IMG/VR virus record: IMGVR_UViG_3300025849_000010
Coordinates: 62,001-126,000 of that record
DNA length: 64,000 bases
From: a virus
Reading direction: 5' to 3' (one strand)
A program made the translations under genes and the position numbers. Below the pieces are notes generated by a model. The model was not told where the DNA came from and ran no database searches. It worked only from the letters and a program-made list of their open reading frames with translations. Shown piece after piece: positions 36,335 through 48,100 of this stretch; the first letter of the stretch is position 1; every line of letters starts with the position of its first letter.

Positions 36335-39300
36335 ATGGCAAATAAAATATTACACAAACGAAATAATGTTAGCGGACAAGAGCCTCTTGCAGAGCAATTA
36401 GACCTAGGCGAAATTGCTATTAACACTGCTGATGGTAAAATGTTTATTAAACAGTCCGACGGCAGTATTAAAGATGTAACACAACAAATTGAAAAAGGTG
36501 ACACACGAGTTGTAGTAAACGACCAAGGAAATGGCGTTGTTACAATGGAAGTCGACGGCATTGAAAAATTACGTGTAGACGGTACAAAGGTTTATGTATC
36601 CGATGATTTAGAAATTGATGATCAAGGATCGATTAAATTAAAAGAACTTGGACAATTTGGTAGTAGTTCAGTTAATATTAAAGCACCGCCAGAATTGGAA
36701 GAGTCTTATGATATTATACTTCCAGATACCGATGCTCGCAAAGGACAAATTTTACAGAATCTAGGCTTTGGCCAAACTAAATGGAGTGACCCAGGCTCCT
36801 TAGGTGGTAACAGAGTTTACGTAAGTGCAGAGTACGGTGACGATACAAATGACGGACGCACAGGCGCTGTTAAAACAATTAAACGTGCTGCACAAATTGC
36901 ATCCGACGGTATTTTTACACCAGTTGTTGATCCAGGTGAAAGTGCATATGCAGCTAAAGACTTATTAGAAGTAAACAGAACTTTCTTGCAAACAGAAGTT
37001 CTAAACTTTAGTACTAAAGCATTTAACATTACTTATGATCAAGCTAAGTGTGAACGAGATGTTGGCTTAATTATTGATGCAATTGAAAATGACTTGCGCT
37101 TTGGCGGCGATGCAGCTACCTCACACGCAGGTGCAGCATATTCATTAGAAAGTTCTGCACTAGTTAAACAAGCTCAAGATGTTGCTACATCATACGGTTT
37201 ACAACGTGCTAGAGATCTTGCTAAATCAGTTGTTACTAACACGCCTATTATTGATACAACACAAGTAGCAGTAGCGCAGCAATTTGACGGTACAAAAACT
37301 GCAACAGCAAGCGAAGCAGCAACAGTTGAATCACTAGGACAAAAAGTTGTCGACTTTTACGACAACGGCGTTGGCGAAGCTCCTAACGAAACTCAAACAC
37401 AAGATGTTGGTCTACTAAATGCTGAAACATTAATTGACAACAACAAAACCTTTATTCAAAACGAAGTTATTGCTTTCTTAAATAATAAGTACAGCGGATT
37501 TAGTTTTGATGCAGCTAAATGTTCTCGAGATACTGGGTATATTGTTGACGCTGCAAATTTTGACTTACTATACAGTGGTAATGCAGAATCTCATTATGCA
37601 GGTATAACTTACTTAAATGCAACAGCATCTTTAGTACGTTCGGATCAAAAACAAGAAACACTTGCAGGCATTGACTATGCTAGATCTCTAGCAGAAAAAG
37701 TTGTATTAGGCCAGCAAGTTGATTACTTGTATCAAACAACAGTGGCACAAAACACTGAATTAACTCCTGGTACGCAAACTGAAGCAACAACAGTCTTTAA
37801 TAACATTAGCAAAGTTTATTCAATCCTAAACAACGGTATTGGTACTGCTAACGGAGTAGTAACGACTGATGCAGGCAAGTTAAATTCAGAAACACTTATT
37901 GATCAAAACCAAGACTTTATTAAAGAAGAAGTTATTGGATACTTAACTACAACTTATCCAGGCTTTTCATACGATCAGAACAAGTGTCGTAGAGATGTAG
38001 GATATATTTTAGATGCTATTAGTTACGACTTAACACATGGCGGTAACAATGAAAGTATTCAAGCAGCACTAGCGTATTACCAGTGGACTGCAAAAGATGC
38101 AGTTAACTTGCAATTGGCAGAAACAAGAGCAGGAATTACATATGCAATTGATCTTGCTAAACTTGTTATTGTTAACCAAGATCCTGCTACTAGTTATCAA
38201 GGTATATTTGCACAGTTTAAAGACGCAGGCAATCCAGGCGATGCAACTTCACAAACTATACTTACTGGATTAGGCAGCTTAATTGACGATATCATCACAG
38301 ATGGCGATAGTACTACTATTGGCCTAGACATTGATCCTAATAACTCTGTACCAAGTGCAGTTCAAGATACAGTAAATGCTAATGCAATTCTTGCAGCAAA
38401 CAAAGAATTTATTCAAGCTGAAGTTGTAGCGTTTATTGAAGAAAACTTTGGCAACTTTAATTACGATCCAGTTGCATGTGAAAGAGATGTTGGCTTAATT
38501 GTTGATGCAGTTAAGTTTGATATTGAACACGGTGGCGATGCTGAAAGTATTTTTGCAGGGATAAGTTATTACAACAATGTAACAACTGGCACTGGGGAAA
38601 TCACAGGCGATGCTATTGAAGTTCTAAGAAAGCAACTACAGCCTACATTAGACGCTGTAGAATATGCTAGAGATTTGCTTGCAAACGTTGTATTACAAAA
38701 TGCAGTATCAAATCTTTACCAAAGTGGAACAACGCAAACATTCGACGGCACAAATCCAAGCACAACAAGTGTAGCACAAACAGTTTTTAATCGTGCTAAT
38801 ACTATATTAACTATTCTTAAGAATGGGTTAGGTACAACTAACAGCTTTACAAAAACTACCGGAATTGGTGCGTTAAACACTGAAGCATTGTTGCAAGCAA
38901 ACACTGCATTTTTGCAAGAAGAAGTACTTGGGTATATTAATAATCAATATCCTGGACTAACATATGACCAAGCTTCATGTCGCAGAGACGTTGAATTAAT
39001 TGTTGATGCTATTGCGTATGACTTAACACACGGCGGTAATACAAATAGTATTGCAGCAGGTACAGCATACTATAGACAAGCAGCAGCACTTGTAGTCACT
39101 GGACAAAGTACAGAAACTTTAGCAGGCCTAGTGCATCTAAAAGAACTTGCACAAAAAGTTGTTCGTAACGTAACAGTTGACGTTACATATAGTGCAACAC
39201 CTCAAGTATTTGACGGTGCAAACCCAGGTGATGTAACAAGTGCAAACACAGTAGGAACACTAGCTGATATTGTTATTGATATTGTTGACGATGGACTAAG

Positions 39301-42300
39301 TCCTTATATTAACATTACAGCAAACGGCGCATTAACAACTGATCAAGACATACTTGATGCAGGCGCATTGATTGCTTCGAACAAACTATTCATACAAAAA
39401 GAAGTAGTTGCTTATGTTGACGGAAGTTGGATTAACTTCTCAAGTAACTATAATCAAACAACTTGCAGTCGCGATGTTGGTTTAATTCTAGATGCAATTA
39501 ACTTTGACTTAACATGGGGCGGAACATCTAATGCTGTTGCTGCTGGTATTGCATACTTTAAACAAAGCAGTCAGCTAACACTACAGCGTCAGTTAGTACA
39601 AACTATTGACGGTATCATGCATGCTATTAGATTAGCACAGCAGGTAGTTGAAAACTATCCAGTAGTAAGTTTCCAAAATACTGCTGCACAAGTAACTGAC
39701 AATTTAAATCCAGGTAGCGCAGAAGCAATTACTAAGATTGCAGAACTTGGCGCACTAATCGAAGACATTGTTATTGACGGAGCAAGTGCAACTGCAGGTG
39801 TTACTATCTTTGGAAACGGAATTGTTCCAAATTCAAACATAGCTGTACAAAACGCAGCAGATTTGATTGCACTAAACAGATCGTTTATTCAAGCTGAAGT
39901 AGTAAGTTACATTAATACTTACTTTACAAACTTCACTTATGACACTGATTTCTGTTACAGAGATGTTGGCTTGTTTATTGATGCAATACAATATGATTTG
40001 ATCTTTGGTGGTAACGAACGTGCTATTGAAGCAGGTAAATCATACTATATTGGTAATACTATTGTTATTCCGGGACAAGAATTCCAAACAGTTCTTGCTA
40101 ATAGATACTTCCAGTCATTAGTAGACAACATATTACAAAACATTGTTAACAAGAAACTTTATCAAAATGTTACTGGTCAAATTACTGACCCAACTAAGAT
40201 AGTTGACGGCACAACACTAGGAATTGTTGAAGCGGAATTTAATACTATTGTTGATATTATTGAAAATGGTCCTACATCGCCTAACATTCCTACAGAAGTT
40301 GAAGGCGCATTTAATATCAGTTACACAACTATTATGGTGTCAACTGGTGAATATAAAGAAGACAACCCAGTTATTATTCCAGACTATGTATCTATTGTTG
40401 GCGATAACTTGCGTACAACTATTATTCGTCCGCTAAATGCTAACCAAGATATTTTCCGTATTCGTAACGGTGCTTATTTGTTAGGTGTTACATTTAAAGA
40501 TGGACTAGATGCATTTAACGTACCTAGCTTTACAGGTAGATATTGTACTGCGTTTGACGATCCGTTTGACACAGGTGTTGATCGTACTGGTTATATAGGA
40601 CTAAGAGATCGTCCGCTTATTACACAGTCGCCATACATACAAAACGTATCTATTATTTCGTTCTTAGGTCTAAGCGGTTGTTTAGTAGACGGTTCAAAAG
40701 TTATTACACCGAACGTACCGCGTTTTGCTATCGAAGCTGAAAATCCAGTATTTGGTGAAACACCTGAACAAGGTAAGTCAATGGTTGCTAACGCATATAC
40801 TATGCTATCATTTGGTGGTATTGGCTGGCGCTTAACTAACGATGCATACGCACAGATCGTTTCGTGTTTCCAAATTTTCCTTGGAAATGGTTGCTGGTGT
40901 CAGTCAGGTGCTTACCTTTCTGTTACTAACTCTGCTACTAACTTTGGTCTATACGCACTACGTTCGTCAGGTTACTCTGCAAACAGCTTTGTGTTTGACC
41001 GTGGTGTTATTGCAGAAGTCGGCGCCCAAGCATCGCAGCAAAAACTTATCACAGTTGGTACTAAGCGTACTCCAGTTAACCAATTCGTTATTAGATTGTA
41101 CGACGATGACGAGTACAATAACTTAGCAAACGATATTACAAACAGCTTTAAAACTATTCCAAATATTGTTTACTTTAATGCAGGCGAACTTGGAGAATTA
41201 TATGGCGATGCTGCAAACTACGAAGTTGTAGCAGTAGGGTCAACTACATTTACAGTACAAATAGGATCTGGCAAAAACTTAGGATCTTGGGTCGAAGGCG
41301 GCACAGTTGACATAAACGGTGCATTTAATCCAGCAGCAGTATTGTCAGCTTCGTATAATAATACAAACGGTGCTTTAGAAATTGAAGTAACTACTTTACC
41401 GAATATTGGTGACATAGTAACACTTACTACATTGACTTTTGACGGAACTAACTACCCTGTAAACGAAGAAGGTTCACTAAGTCTTGAAGACAATACTATT
41501 ACTATTCCGGGACACGGCTTAGTAACAGGAGATGCATTAACATATCGCAGAAACGGTAATATTGAAATTAACGGCTTTGCAGACCAAGGTTTGTATTATG
41601 TCGAGGTTCTAACTGATGATATTATTAGACTATATCAAGATGACTCAAGAGGATTCGTTGCAGATATTATTGACGTATCAACAGGACAACATTATTTCGA
41701 AACACAGACTGAAGAATTCTTTATCGATGATATCATTCTTGATGCAGATAGCAATAAACTAACACACAACAAGTATCAGGTGTTAACACTTGCACCAGGA
41801 ACATATAACTTTGAACCAGGTGACACTATTGAAGCAACAACTGGGGTTTATAGAAACAAGGCGTTTGTTTATACCTACGAAGCTGCAACAAGACAGCTAA
41901 CTGTATCAGTTGAGAAAGCAGACAATTCAGGTTCACTAACAAGAATCTTCTTTGATGCAACTTCGATTATTGATAGAGATAGTAGTGCTATTCCGCAAAG
42001 TAATATACCTGTAACAGGATTTACTTCTAGAACAGACTTATTTACAGCAGAGTTTACAATTGATCCGACTATTGTAGGTGGCGTACTAACTAATACAGGT
42101 GCGTTAAAAGGAACATTTATTCGCTTGCATAGACCTTCAATTGTTAACAGTTCGTCACACACTTGGGAATATGCAGGTTCAGGTACAGACTATAACGCTC
42201 TACCACAGAACGGCGGTATTACAAGAGAAGAATTTGAACAGTTTAGTGACTTACCAGGACGAGTTTACTCTTCAGGTACTAACGAACTTGGTGACTTTAA

Positions 42301-45300
42301 AGTTGGTGACTTCATTGTTGCAGAAAACAGAACTGGTAACATTACATTTAAAAACACAGTTACAGTTGGTGAACTTTCAGCACTGAAACTTGCAGTTTCG
42401 GATGTTGTTATTGAAGCAATTTCAACTGATCCAGGACTAGGCGACAACGAACCAGGTGGTGCTACAGATACACGTTTGATTACGCAGAATGCAGCACGTA
42501 GCTTCTTAGCAAACAGACTAGGTGACTTCATTGACAAGAACGTATCTACTAACTCAGTTAGTGGTGCTGTTCCGCAGATGAACGCACAAGGCTTGTTAAA
42601 CTCGGATATTATTCCAGCAACACGTAACTTTAGTTTGTTCACAACAGATAAGAAGTTTGGTAGATTTAACCTAACTGATGATATTCCTGCGCAGGAACCG
42701 CTACAAGGCGATATTGCACAAGAACGTTACTCACGTACATTCTTTACATTAAGTGCGCCAATAGCATTGAATGAAGACGATGTTATTATTGAATTAAACA
42801 CTGGAGCAACTGCTATTGTTGATGAAGACAACGGCGGCGCGGCTACTGTTTATCTTGCTAACATCGAAGGAACGTTTAGTAATAATATTAGCGGAAACGT
42901 ACTTAATGTAAGAGGAAGTAACACTACTACATATATTACTAATACTGGTTCAAGTGAAGTACGAGACATTCAGTACACAATGGTACAAGACTCGTCGAGT
43001 CAGTTCCTAAGATACTTACCATCAGGCGCAGCTTTTGTTAATGGACAAACCATTACAGCAGCTAATTCAAAGACACAAGGTGTAATTACCGGTCAAGTTG
43101 AAGGTGTTGCATTGGCACTTGATCTTGGAAATATTAGTACAGGTAATGGATATGTTCCATCAACTGGTTCACAAACATATAAGGGTGTTGTACTTTCAAA
43201 TGTTAGCGGAACAGGCACAGGTGCTATTGCAGACATTAGTGTAACCAACGGCAAAGTTACAAACGTTGACCTTACAAGAGGCGGCAGCGGATATGCTGTT
43301 GGTAATGCATTAACTGCAACAGTTGACCAACTAGGCGGACAGAACACACAAGACTTCCAGGTTAGCATACTTGGAGTTGATAATAGAGTGTTTGTTGAGT
43401 TGCTAGCAGGAAAGTTTGTTGCTACAACAAGTTCAAATGATTATACTGAAGACGGCAACGCAGTAGTAACTACTGTACCGTTAGGAAATACAACACTTAC
43501 TGCATTTAATGCTGACACTATTGGCAACGGCGGTAATGTTGATTATCCAACTTCACGAATAACAATTAATTCGCATATATTTGATAACGGAGATGTAGTT
43601 AACTATGCTAGTTCACCAAATCCAGCAATTGGCGGATTTATACAAGGTGAAAGTTACTTTGTTAAAGTTGTTGATGCAAACACTATTGAACTTTACAACA
43701 GATACGATTTAAATGCTGCAAATAAAGTAATATTTACTTCCAGTTCTACAGGCACACATGCGTTTATTATTAACTATGTTGACACACGTAAAGATCGCAT
43801 TTATGCACAGGACCACGGATTTACTAACGGACAAGCATTCCGTTTTGTAGGAGCTAATCCTCCAACTGGCATGGCAAGCGGCGGATACTACTATGCTGGT
43901 ACAGTAAGTCAGAATACATTCTCGGTACACGAATTCCAGCAAGACGCAGAAAACAGTGTTAATGGAGTAACTCAAGGTGCTATTAACTTTATTCAAACTG
44001 GTAGCGGTAGTGCAGACTTTATTCACCAAAATATTACAATTTACGGAGAAGTTAACACATCAGGTAATGTAGAAACTAACTGGGCACTAACTGGTAGTGC
44101 AAACGTAGACGCATCAAACATTGTGTCGGGTGTTATTAGTACATCACGTTTGGCAGCAGTTGGTACAGCGAATAGTGATACTTACTTAAAAGGTGACAGC
44201 AGTTGGGATTATGCAACACGTACAGTTCGTACAGCACTTAATTCACCGCTTAACATAACTGGTAACTTCTATACAAGCGGCGGTCAAAACTTCTACTTCA
44301 AGAACACACAGTTTGATATTGACAGAACTGATGGCACTTTAGGTAACCAAAGTTTCACTAACCTTGGTGTTGCAGCATTTAGTAAAGCACAGTTTAACGT
44401 AAACTCAGGTGAAGTTGAACTAAAAGCAGGAGTACTAGATGCAGGAACACTAGACGGACTAGATAGTCAATACTTCCTAGATCCAGGAAACTTACTAAAT
44501 CCAGTTCCTGTATCACGTGGCGGTACACAGATAGATCAATATATTGCCGGGGATATGATTTATGCAACATCTCCAACAACACTAAACAGACTGCCAATTG
44601 GTAGTCAAGGTGCTGTTATGGTTGTTGATGAATTAGGGAACCCAGCATGGTCAAATGACGTTGCTCCGTTTGTTGAAGATACTAATAACTTCGGTGTTTC
44701 AAGACCACTAGAAATACGACATGACGTAACAAATACTCCAGCAGTTGGCATTGGTGTTGGTATGCAGTTCCAGGTTGAAACTGCTAACAATAACAGAGAA
44801 GTTGGCGGCACTATTGACGCTGTTGCATCAGACGTAACATTTGGTTCAGAAGACTTTAGCTTTAAGTTTAACTTAATGGCAGCAGGCTTCTTAGCAGAGC
44901 GTATGGTACTAGACTCATTAGGTAACTTAGCTATTGACGGTGACTTAAATGTTGACGGTGGTGATATTAAAACTACTAAAACAAGTGCAACTGTATACGA
45001 TACTACAGTTACATCACTAAGCATTGGTAGAGCTGCAACTTCAGTTACTATTGGCGCAGATAAAACTGGTGAACTAAGAGTACGAAATGCAACTCTAGTA
45101 GTTGGCGGTGACTCAATAGAAACACAGCCAGTTGATGCAAAAATTAAAGCACCAAATTCACTAGGTACTAACAAGCAAGGTCCAGATTTAACTATTCAAG
45201 GCGGCGCAAGTACAGGTAGTGGCGTAGCAGGATCAGTATTCATTGATACTGGTGCTAGTGGATCAAGCGGCAGTACTTCAAATACACAAGTAAATCGTGT

Positions 45301-48097
45301 AGAAATTAGCGGATCAGACAATCATACACATAACTTAGACTTTGGTAGAAGTTCACAAGGTACGCAGCAAATTGGTAAGGTTGGTGTTAAAGGTCCTATT
45401 ACTGGACAGTTTAACGTTAACGGTTCGGTATTAGAACTAACGCCAGGCGCCGGTACAGGTTCGGGACAAGGTGCTAAAGTTAACATTTACGGTTCAAATA
45501 GTATCGGTTCTGGTAGTGGCATACAAAGTAGTGAACTAATTGCAAGTTTCTCAGGAGACGCTATTAGACTAAACAAAGATGTTATTACACAAGCAACTAG
45601 CTTAGGCACAAATCAATCAACATTTGATCTTGTTAATGATACTGCAACAACACTTAATATTGGTGGCGCTGCAACAGCTATTGACATCGGTGCATCAAGT
45701 GGTTACTTGCACGTTAACTCCGCTGACCAAGCAGTTAGTACTACAACAGGTGCGCTACGTGTAGACGGAGGCGGTAGTTTTGGTAAGAACTTGTATGTTG
45801 GTGGTAACTTAGTTGCTGCTGAACTTACACTAACTGGTGCTATTGATGGTAACAGTTACAATGTAGGCGGTATTGAAGTAATTGACACTAACAGACGCTT
45901 TATTTCAAGCGGTGGCACAACTGGTGAACTTTCAAAAGTACACGGCATTAGCTTTGACTGGGACGGCAACTACGGCGCAGTCGGCGGTTATGTAAACCAT
46001 GGTATTAGTTCACGTAACGAAACTTGGGGAGCTAACGATAGTTTAAGTATTAACTCGTACAACAATGTTAACGTAAGACTTGATACTAACTCTAACAATG
46101 CTGCTGCAAGTACATTCTTCCGCATTAACAATGACGTAAGTCAAACTAATGGTAACATTGTACTAAGTGCAAGAGGCGACGGCAAGGTTGGTATTAACAA
46201 AGATCCAAGCGGTACTTACAACTTAGATGTTGGCGGTAGCTTTAATGCTACAACTGGTTACATTAACGGTGGTGCAATTTGGACTGACGCTAATGACGGT
46301 GATGGCTCAGGCTTAAACGCAGACTTGCTAGACGGCTTACATGCATCCAGCTTCCTACGTGTTGATACTGGTGCTGCATTTAGTGGTGGTGTATTTAAGA
46401 TTAGTGCTCCTGCAACAACAATTCAAAACACTGGCGAAGTTAACACATTACAGTTATATCAAGGCAACGGTGCTAATAGTTACGATGCATTTATGACATT
46501 CCATATTGGCGGTGACTATGCTGTACACTTTGGTTTAGATGGAAGTACAAACGATCTAGCATACGGCGGTTGGTCAGCTGGTGCAGTTGCACATAAAGTA
46601 TGGCACGCTGGTAATGATGGTAGTGGCAGTGGACTTGATGCAGACTTGTTAGATGGACAAGATAGTGCATTCTTCCGTAACGCAAGTAATATTAATGCTG
46701 GTACTTTCCCAGATAGATTTAGTAGTAGCGAACGTTACAACATTGGATTTATTGACGGTTACGGCGGCGATAGCTACGACAAACTGCGTGTATGGAATAG
46801 TGGTTCGTACTCAATAGGTATGCACAGTGGCCAAACAATGGGTTGGCTAAACGACTATGCTATGACATTCACAATGAATAACGATAGTGATCGTGGCTTT
46901 AAATGGCGTCATGAAAGTGATGGTGTTGCTGATGGTGCTATGGCACTTACAACAGATGGTCGTTTAACAGTTAAGCAGTTCATCTCAGTAGGTAATCAAA
47001 CTACACGTTACCTAAGAGAACCAACAGGTAACTACGGTTCGATTCAGATTAGCGGTAGTGGATTTGGTAACTGGGAAGGCTTTAGCATTGACGGTCGTGC
47101 AGTATTCATGCATGACGGTGGCACTGCAACTGGTATCTTCAACGATGTAGATAACGAATGGTTGTTCTACGGTGTACACAACGCACAAACTGAAATGATG
47201 CATAATGGTAGTTGGAAAGTTCAAACACGTTCCAATGGTGCAAACATTGCAGGCGAGCTATATGTTGATAACTGGGTACGCATTGAAAGCAATTCAGGTA
47301 TTTACTGGGAAGGTGGCAACTATGCTGGATGGCACATTTATCCACAAGCAACTAACAGAATCCACATGCGTTCAGCTAACAGCGGAAGTTGTGAAGTTTC
47401 TCTTGCTAACAGTGCAAACACTATCTATGGTAGATTATATGCAGATGATGCATCACAAGGCTTCCTAAACGAAGATGGCAACTGGGCACTACGTAGCTAC
47501 AACAACGACGGTGTTTCACCTGGTTGGAGATTCTACGAAAACGGTAACGAAAGCTGGACAGGCAACCCAGGTAATGACGTTGGTAAGATTGAATATCACG
47601 CTAACAGATTCTACATTGCATCAGGTGCTAACTCCGATCGTGTTGTACAGTTTAGACGTGATGGAACAGATGTTTCATACGTTGATAACAGTGGTGTTTA
47701 CCAAGGTACTGCTGCAAGTGCTAACTGGGCTGACTTGGCAGAGAAATACTTAGCTGACGAAGTTTACGCACACGGTACTGTACTTGCTATTGGTGGCGAT
47801 GCTGAAGTTACATTGTTCAAACCAGGCATGAAACTAGCAGGCGTTGTTTCAACACAGCCGGGCTTGATGATGAACCAAACAGACGATAACAGAGATGATC
47901 CGATGTGGCCGTTCGTTGCACTTAAAGGTCGTGTACCAGTTATGATTAATGGTTCAGCTAAGAAAGGCCAGTATATCATTGCAGATCAAGACGGTAAAGG
48001 TCGTGCTGTAGACGAACTAAGTACTATAGCAGAATACACTTTATTAATTGGTACTGCATTAGAAGATGGTACAGATGTAGTTGAAGTGAAGGTATAA
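36335..48097 (+). CDS. Giant tail fibre protein (3920 aa)
   Basis: The order of parts is: an N-terminal fibre-stem start (IAINTADGKMFIKQSDGS), seven tandem repeats of about 155-170 residues (residues about 205-1330), and a beta-helix part near 1340-1570 (IMVSTGEYKEDNPVIIPDYV). A long beta-rich shaft follows, then LLDG-type repeats (ADLLDGLHASSF near 3325, ADLLDGQDSAFF near 3430), and a C-terminal domain near 3780-3920 with WADLAEKYLADEVYAHG and GRVPVMINGSAKKG. The last part resembles Peptidase_G2-type terminal chaperone domains of fibres. It should be a long tail fibre or side fibre that meets the receptor. It is followed after 3 nt by the small Cys-His-Xaa-Ser peptides. Confidence 0.8.
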   Translation: MANKILHKRNNVSGQEPLAEQLDLGEIAINTADGKMFIKQSDGSIKDVTQQIEKGDTRVVVNDQGNGVVTMEVDGIEKLRVDGTKVYVSDDLEIDDQGSIKLKELGQFGSSSVNIKAPPELEESYDIILPDTDARKGQILQNLGFGQTKWSDPGSLGGNRVYVSAEYGDDTNDGRTGAVKTIKRAAQIASDGIFTPVVDPGESAYAAKDLLEVNRTFLQTEVLNFSTKAFNITYDQAKCERDVGLIIDAIENDLRFGGDAATSHAGAAYSLESSALVKQAQDVATSYGLQRARDLAKSVVTNTPIIDTTQVAVAQQFDGTKTATASEAATVESLGQKVVDFYDNGVGEAPNETQTQDVGLLNAETLIDNNKTFIQNEVIAFLNNKYSGFSFDAAKCSRDTGYIVDAANFDLLYSGNAESHYAGITYLNATASLVRSDQKQETLAGIDYARSLAEKVVLGQQVDYLYQTTVAQNTELTPGTQTEATTVFNNISKVYSILNNGIGTANGVVTTDAGKLNSETLIDQNQDFIKEEVIGYLTTTYPGFSYDQNKCRRDVGYILDAISYDLTHGGNNESIQAALAYYQWTAKDAVNLQLAETRAGITYAIDLAKLVIVNQDPATSYQGIFAQFKDAGNPGDATSQTILTGLGSLIDDIITDGDSTTIGLDIDPNNSVPSAVQDTVNANAILAANKEFIQAEVVAFIEENFGNFNYDPVACERDVGLIVDAVKFDIEHGGDAESIFAGISYYNNVTTGTGEITGDAIEVLRKQLQPTLDAVEYARDLLANVVLQNAVSNLYQSGTTQTFDGTNPSTTSVAQTVFNRANTILTILKNGLGTTNSFTKTTGIGALNTEALLQANTAFLQEEVLGYINNQYPGLTYDQASCRRDVELIVDAIAYDLTHGGNTNSIAAGTAYYRQAAALVVTGQSTETLAGLVHLKELAQKVVRNVTVDVTYSATPQVFDGANPGDVTSANTVGTLADIVIDIVDDGLSPYINITANGALTTDQDILDAGALIASNKLFIQKEVVAYVDGSWINFSSNYNQTTCSRDVGLILDAINFDLTWGGTSNAVAAGIAYFKQSSQLTLQRQLVQTIDGIMHAIRLAQQVVENYPVVSFQNTAAQVTDNLNPGSAEAITKIAELGALIEDIVIDGASATAGVTIFGNGIVPNSNIAVQNAADLIALNRSFIQAEVVSYINTYFTNFTYDTDFCYRDVGLFIDAIQYDLIFGGNERAIEAGKSYYIGNTIVIPGQEFQTVLANRYFQSLVDNILQNIVNKKLYQNVTGQITDPTKIVDGTTLGIVEAEFNTIVDIIENGPTSPNIPTEVEGAFNISYTTIMVSTGEYKEDNPVIIPDYVSIVGDNLRTTIIRPLNANQDIFRIRNGAYLLGVTFKDGLDAFNVPSFTGRYCTAFDDPFDTGVDRTGYIGLRDRPLITQSPYIQNVSIISFLGLSGCLVDGSKVITPNVPRFAIEAENPVFGETPEQGKSMVANAYTMLSFGGIGWRLTNDAYAQIVSCFQIFLGNGCWCQSGAYLSVTNSATNFGLYALRSSGYSANSFVFDRGVIAEVGAQASQQKLITVGTKRTPVNQFVIRLYDDDEYNNLANDITNSFKTIPNIVYFNAGELGELYGDAANYEVVAVGSTTFTVQIGSGKNLGSWVEGGTVDINGAFNPAAVLSASYNNTNGALEIEVTTLPNIGDIVTLTTLTFDGTNYPVNEEGSLSLEDNTITIPGHGLVTGDALTYRRNGNIEINGFADQGLYYVEVLTDDIIRLYQDDSRGFVADIIDVSTGQHYFETQTEEFFIDDIILDADSNKLTHNKYQVLTLAPGTYNFEPGDTIEATTGVYRNKAFVYTYEAATRQLTVSVEKADNSGSLTRIFFDATSIIDRDSSAIPQSNIPVTGFTSRTDLFTAEFTIDPTIVGGVLTNTGALKGTFIRLHRPSIVNSSSHTWEYAGSGTDYNALPQNGGITREEFEQFSDLPGRVYSSGTNELGDFKVGDFIVAENRTGNITFKNTVTVGELSALKLAVSDVVIEAISTDPGLGDNEPGGATDTRLITQNAARSFLANRLGDFIDKNVSTNSVSGAVPQMNAQGLLNSDIIPATRNFSLFTTDKKFGRFNLTDDIPAQEPLQGDIAQERYSRTFFTLSAPIALNEDDVIIELNTGATAIVDEDNGGAATVYLANIEGTFSNNISGNVLNVRGSNTTTYITNTGSSEVRDIQYTMVQDSSSQFLRYLPSGAAFVNGQTITAANSKTQGVITGQVEGVALALDLGNISTGNGYVPSTGSQTYKGVVLSNVSGTGTGAIADISVTNGKVTNVDLTRGGSGYAVGNALTATVDQLGGQNTQDFQVSILGVDNRVFVELLAGKFVATTSSNDYTEDGNAVVTTVPLGNTTLTAFNADTIGNGGNVDYPTSRITINSHIFDNGDVVNYASSPNPAIGGFIQGESYFVKVVDANTIELYNRYDLNAANKVIFTSSSTGTHAFIINYVDTRKDRIYAQDHGFTNGQAFRFVGANPPTGMASGGYYYAGTVSQNTFSVHEFQQDAENSVNGVTQGAINFIQTGSGSADFIHQNITIYGEVNTSGNVETNWALTGSANVDASNIVSGVISTSRLAAVGTANSDTYLKGDSSWDYATRTVRTALNSPLNITGNFYTSGGQNFYFKNTQFDIDRTDGTLGNQSFTNLGVAAFSKAQFNVNSGEVELKAGVLDAGTLDGLDSQYFLDPGNLLNPVPVSRGGTQIDQYIAGDMIYATSPTTLNRLPIGSQGAVMVVDELGNPAWSNDVAPFVEDTNNFGVSRPLEIRHDVTNTPAVGIGVGMQFQVETANNNREVGGTIDAVASDVTFGSEDFSFKFNLMAAGFLAERMVLDSLGNLAIDGDLNVDGGDIKTTKTSATVYDTTVTSLSIGRAATSVTIGADKTGELRVRNATLVVGGDSIETQPVDAKIKAPNSLGTNKQGPDLTIQGGASTGSGVAGSVFIDTGASGSSGSTSNTQVNRVEISGSDNHTHNLDFGRSSQGTQQIGKVGVKGPITGQFNVNGSVLELTPGAGTGSGQGAKVNIYGSNSIGSGSGIQSSELIASFSGDAIRLNKDVITQATSLGTNQSTFDLVNDTATTLNIGGAATAIDIGASSGYLHVNSADQAVSTTTGALRVDGGGSFGKNLYVGGNLVAAELTLTGAIDGNSYNVGGIEVIDTNRRFISSGGTTGELSKVHGISFDWDGNYGAVGGYVNHGISSRNETWGANDSLSINSYNNVNVRLDTNSNNAAASTFFRINNDVSQTNGNIVLSARGDGKVGINKDPSGTYNLDVGGSFNATTGYINGGAIWTDANDGDGSGLNADLLDGLHASSFLRVDTGAAFSGGVFKISAPATTIQNTGEVNTLQLYQGNGANSYDAFMTFHIGGDYAVHFGLDGSTNDLAYGGWSAGAVAHKVWHAGNDGSGSGLDADLLDGQDSAFFRNASNINAGTFPDRFSSSERYNIGFIDGYGGDSYDKLRVWNSGSYSIGMHSGQTMGWLNDYAMTFTMNNDSDRGFKWRHESDGVADGAMALTTDGRLTVKQFISVGNQTTRYLREPTGNYGSIQISGSGFGNWEGFSIDGRAVFMHDGGTATGIFNDVDNEWLFYGVHNAQTEMMHNGSWKVQTRSNGANIAGELYVDNWVRIESNSGIYWEGGNYAGWHIYPQATNRIHMRSANSGSCEVSLANSANTIYGRLYADDASQGFLNEDGNWALRSYNNDGVSPGWRFYENGNESWTGNPGNDVGKIEYHANRFYIASGANSDRVVQFRRDGTDVSYVDNSGVYQGTAASANWADLAEKYLADEVYAHGTVLAIGGDAEVTLFKPGMKLAGVVSTQPGLMMNQTDDNRDDPMWPFVALKGRVPVMINGSAKKGQYIIADQDGKGRAVDELSTIAEYTLLIGTALEDGTDVVEVKV
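36955..40300 (+). repeat. Seven tandem repeats inside the giant fibre gene
   Basis: Each unit carries a Leu/Ile-x-x-N-x-x-F-(I/L)-(Q/K)-x-E-V motif, then C-x-R-D-V-G with one Cys, then D-A-x-x-(Y/F)-D-L and a GG-(N/D) turn. Starts are near residues 209, 365, 519, 684, 850, 1011 and 1176. The units are diverged at DNA level, so the expansion is old. Confidence 0.75.
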
Positions 48098-48100
48098 TTT

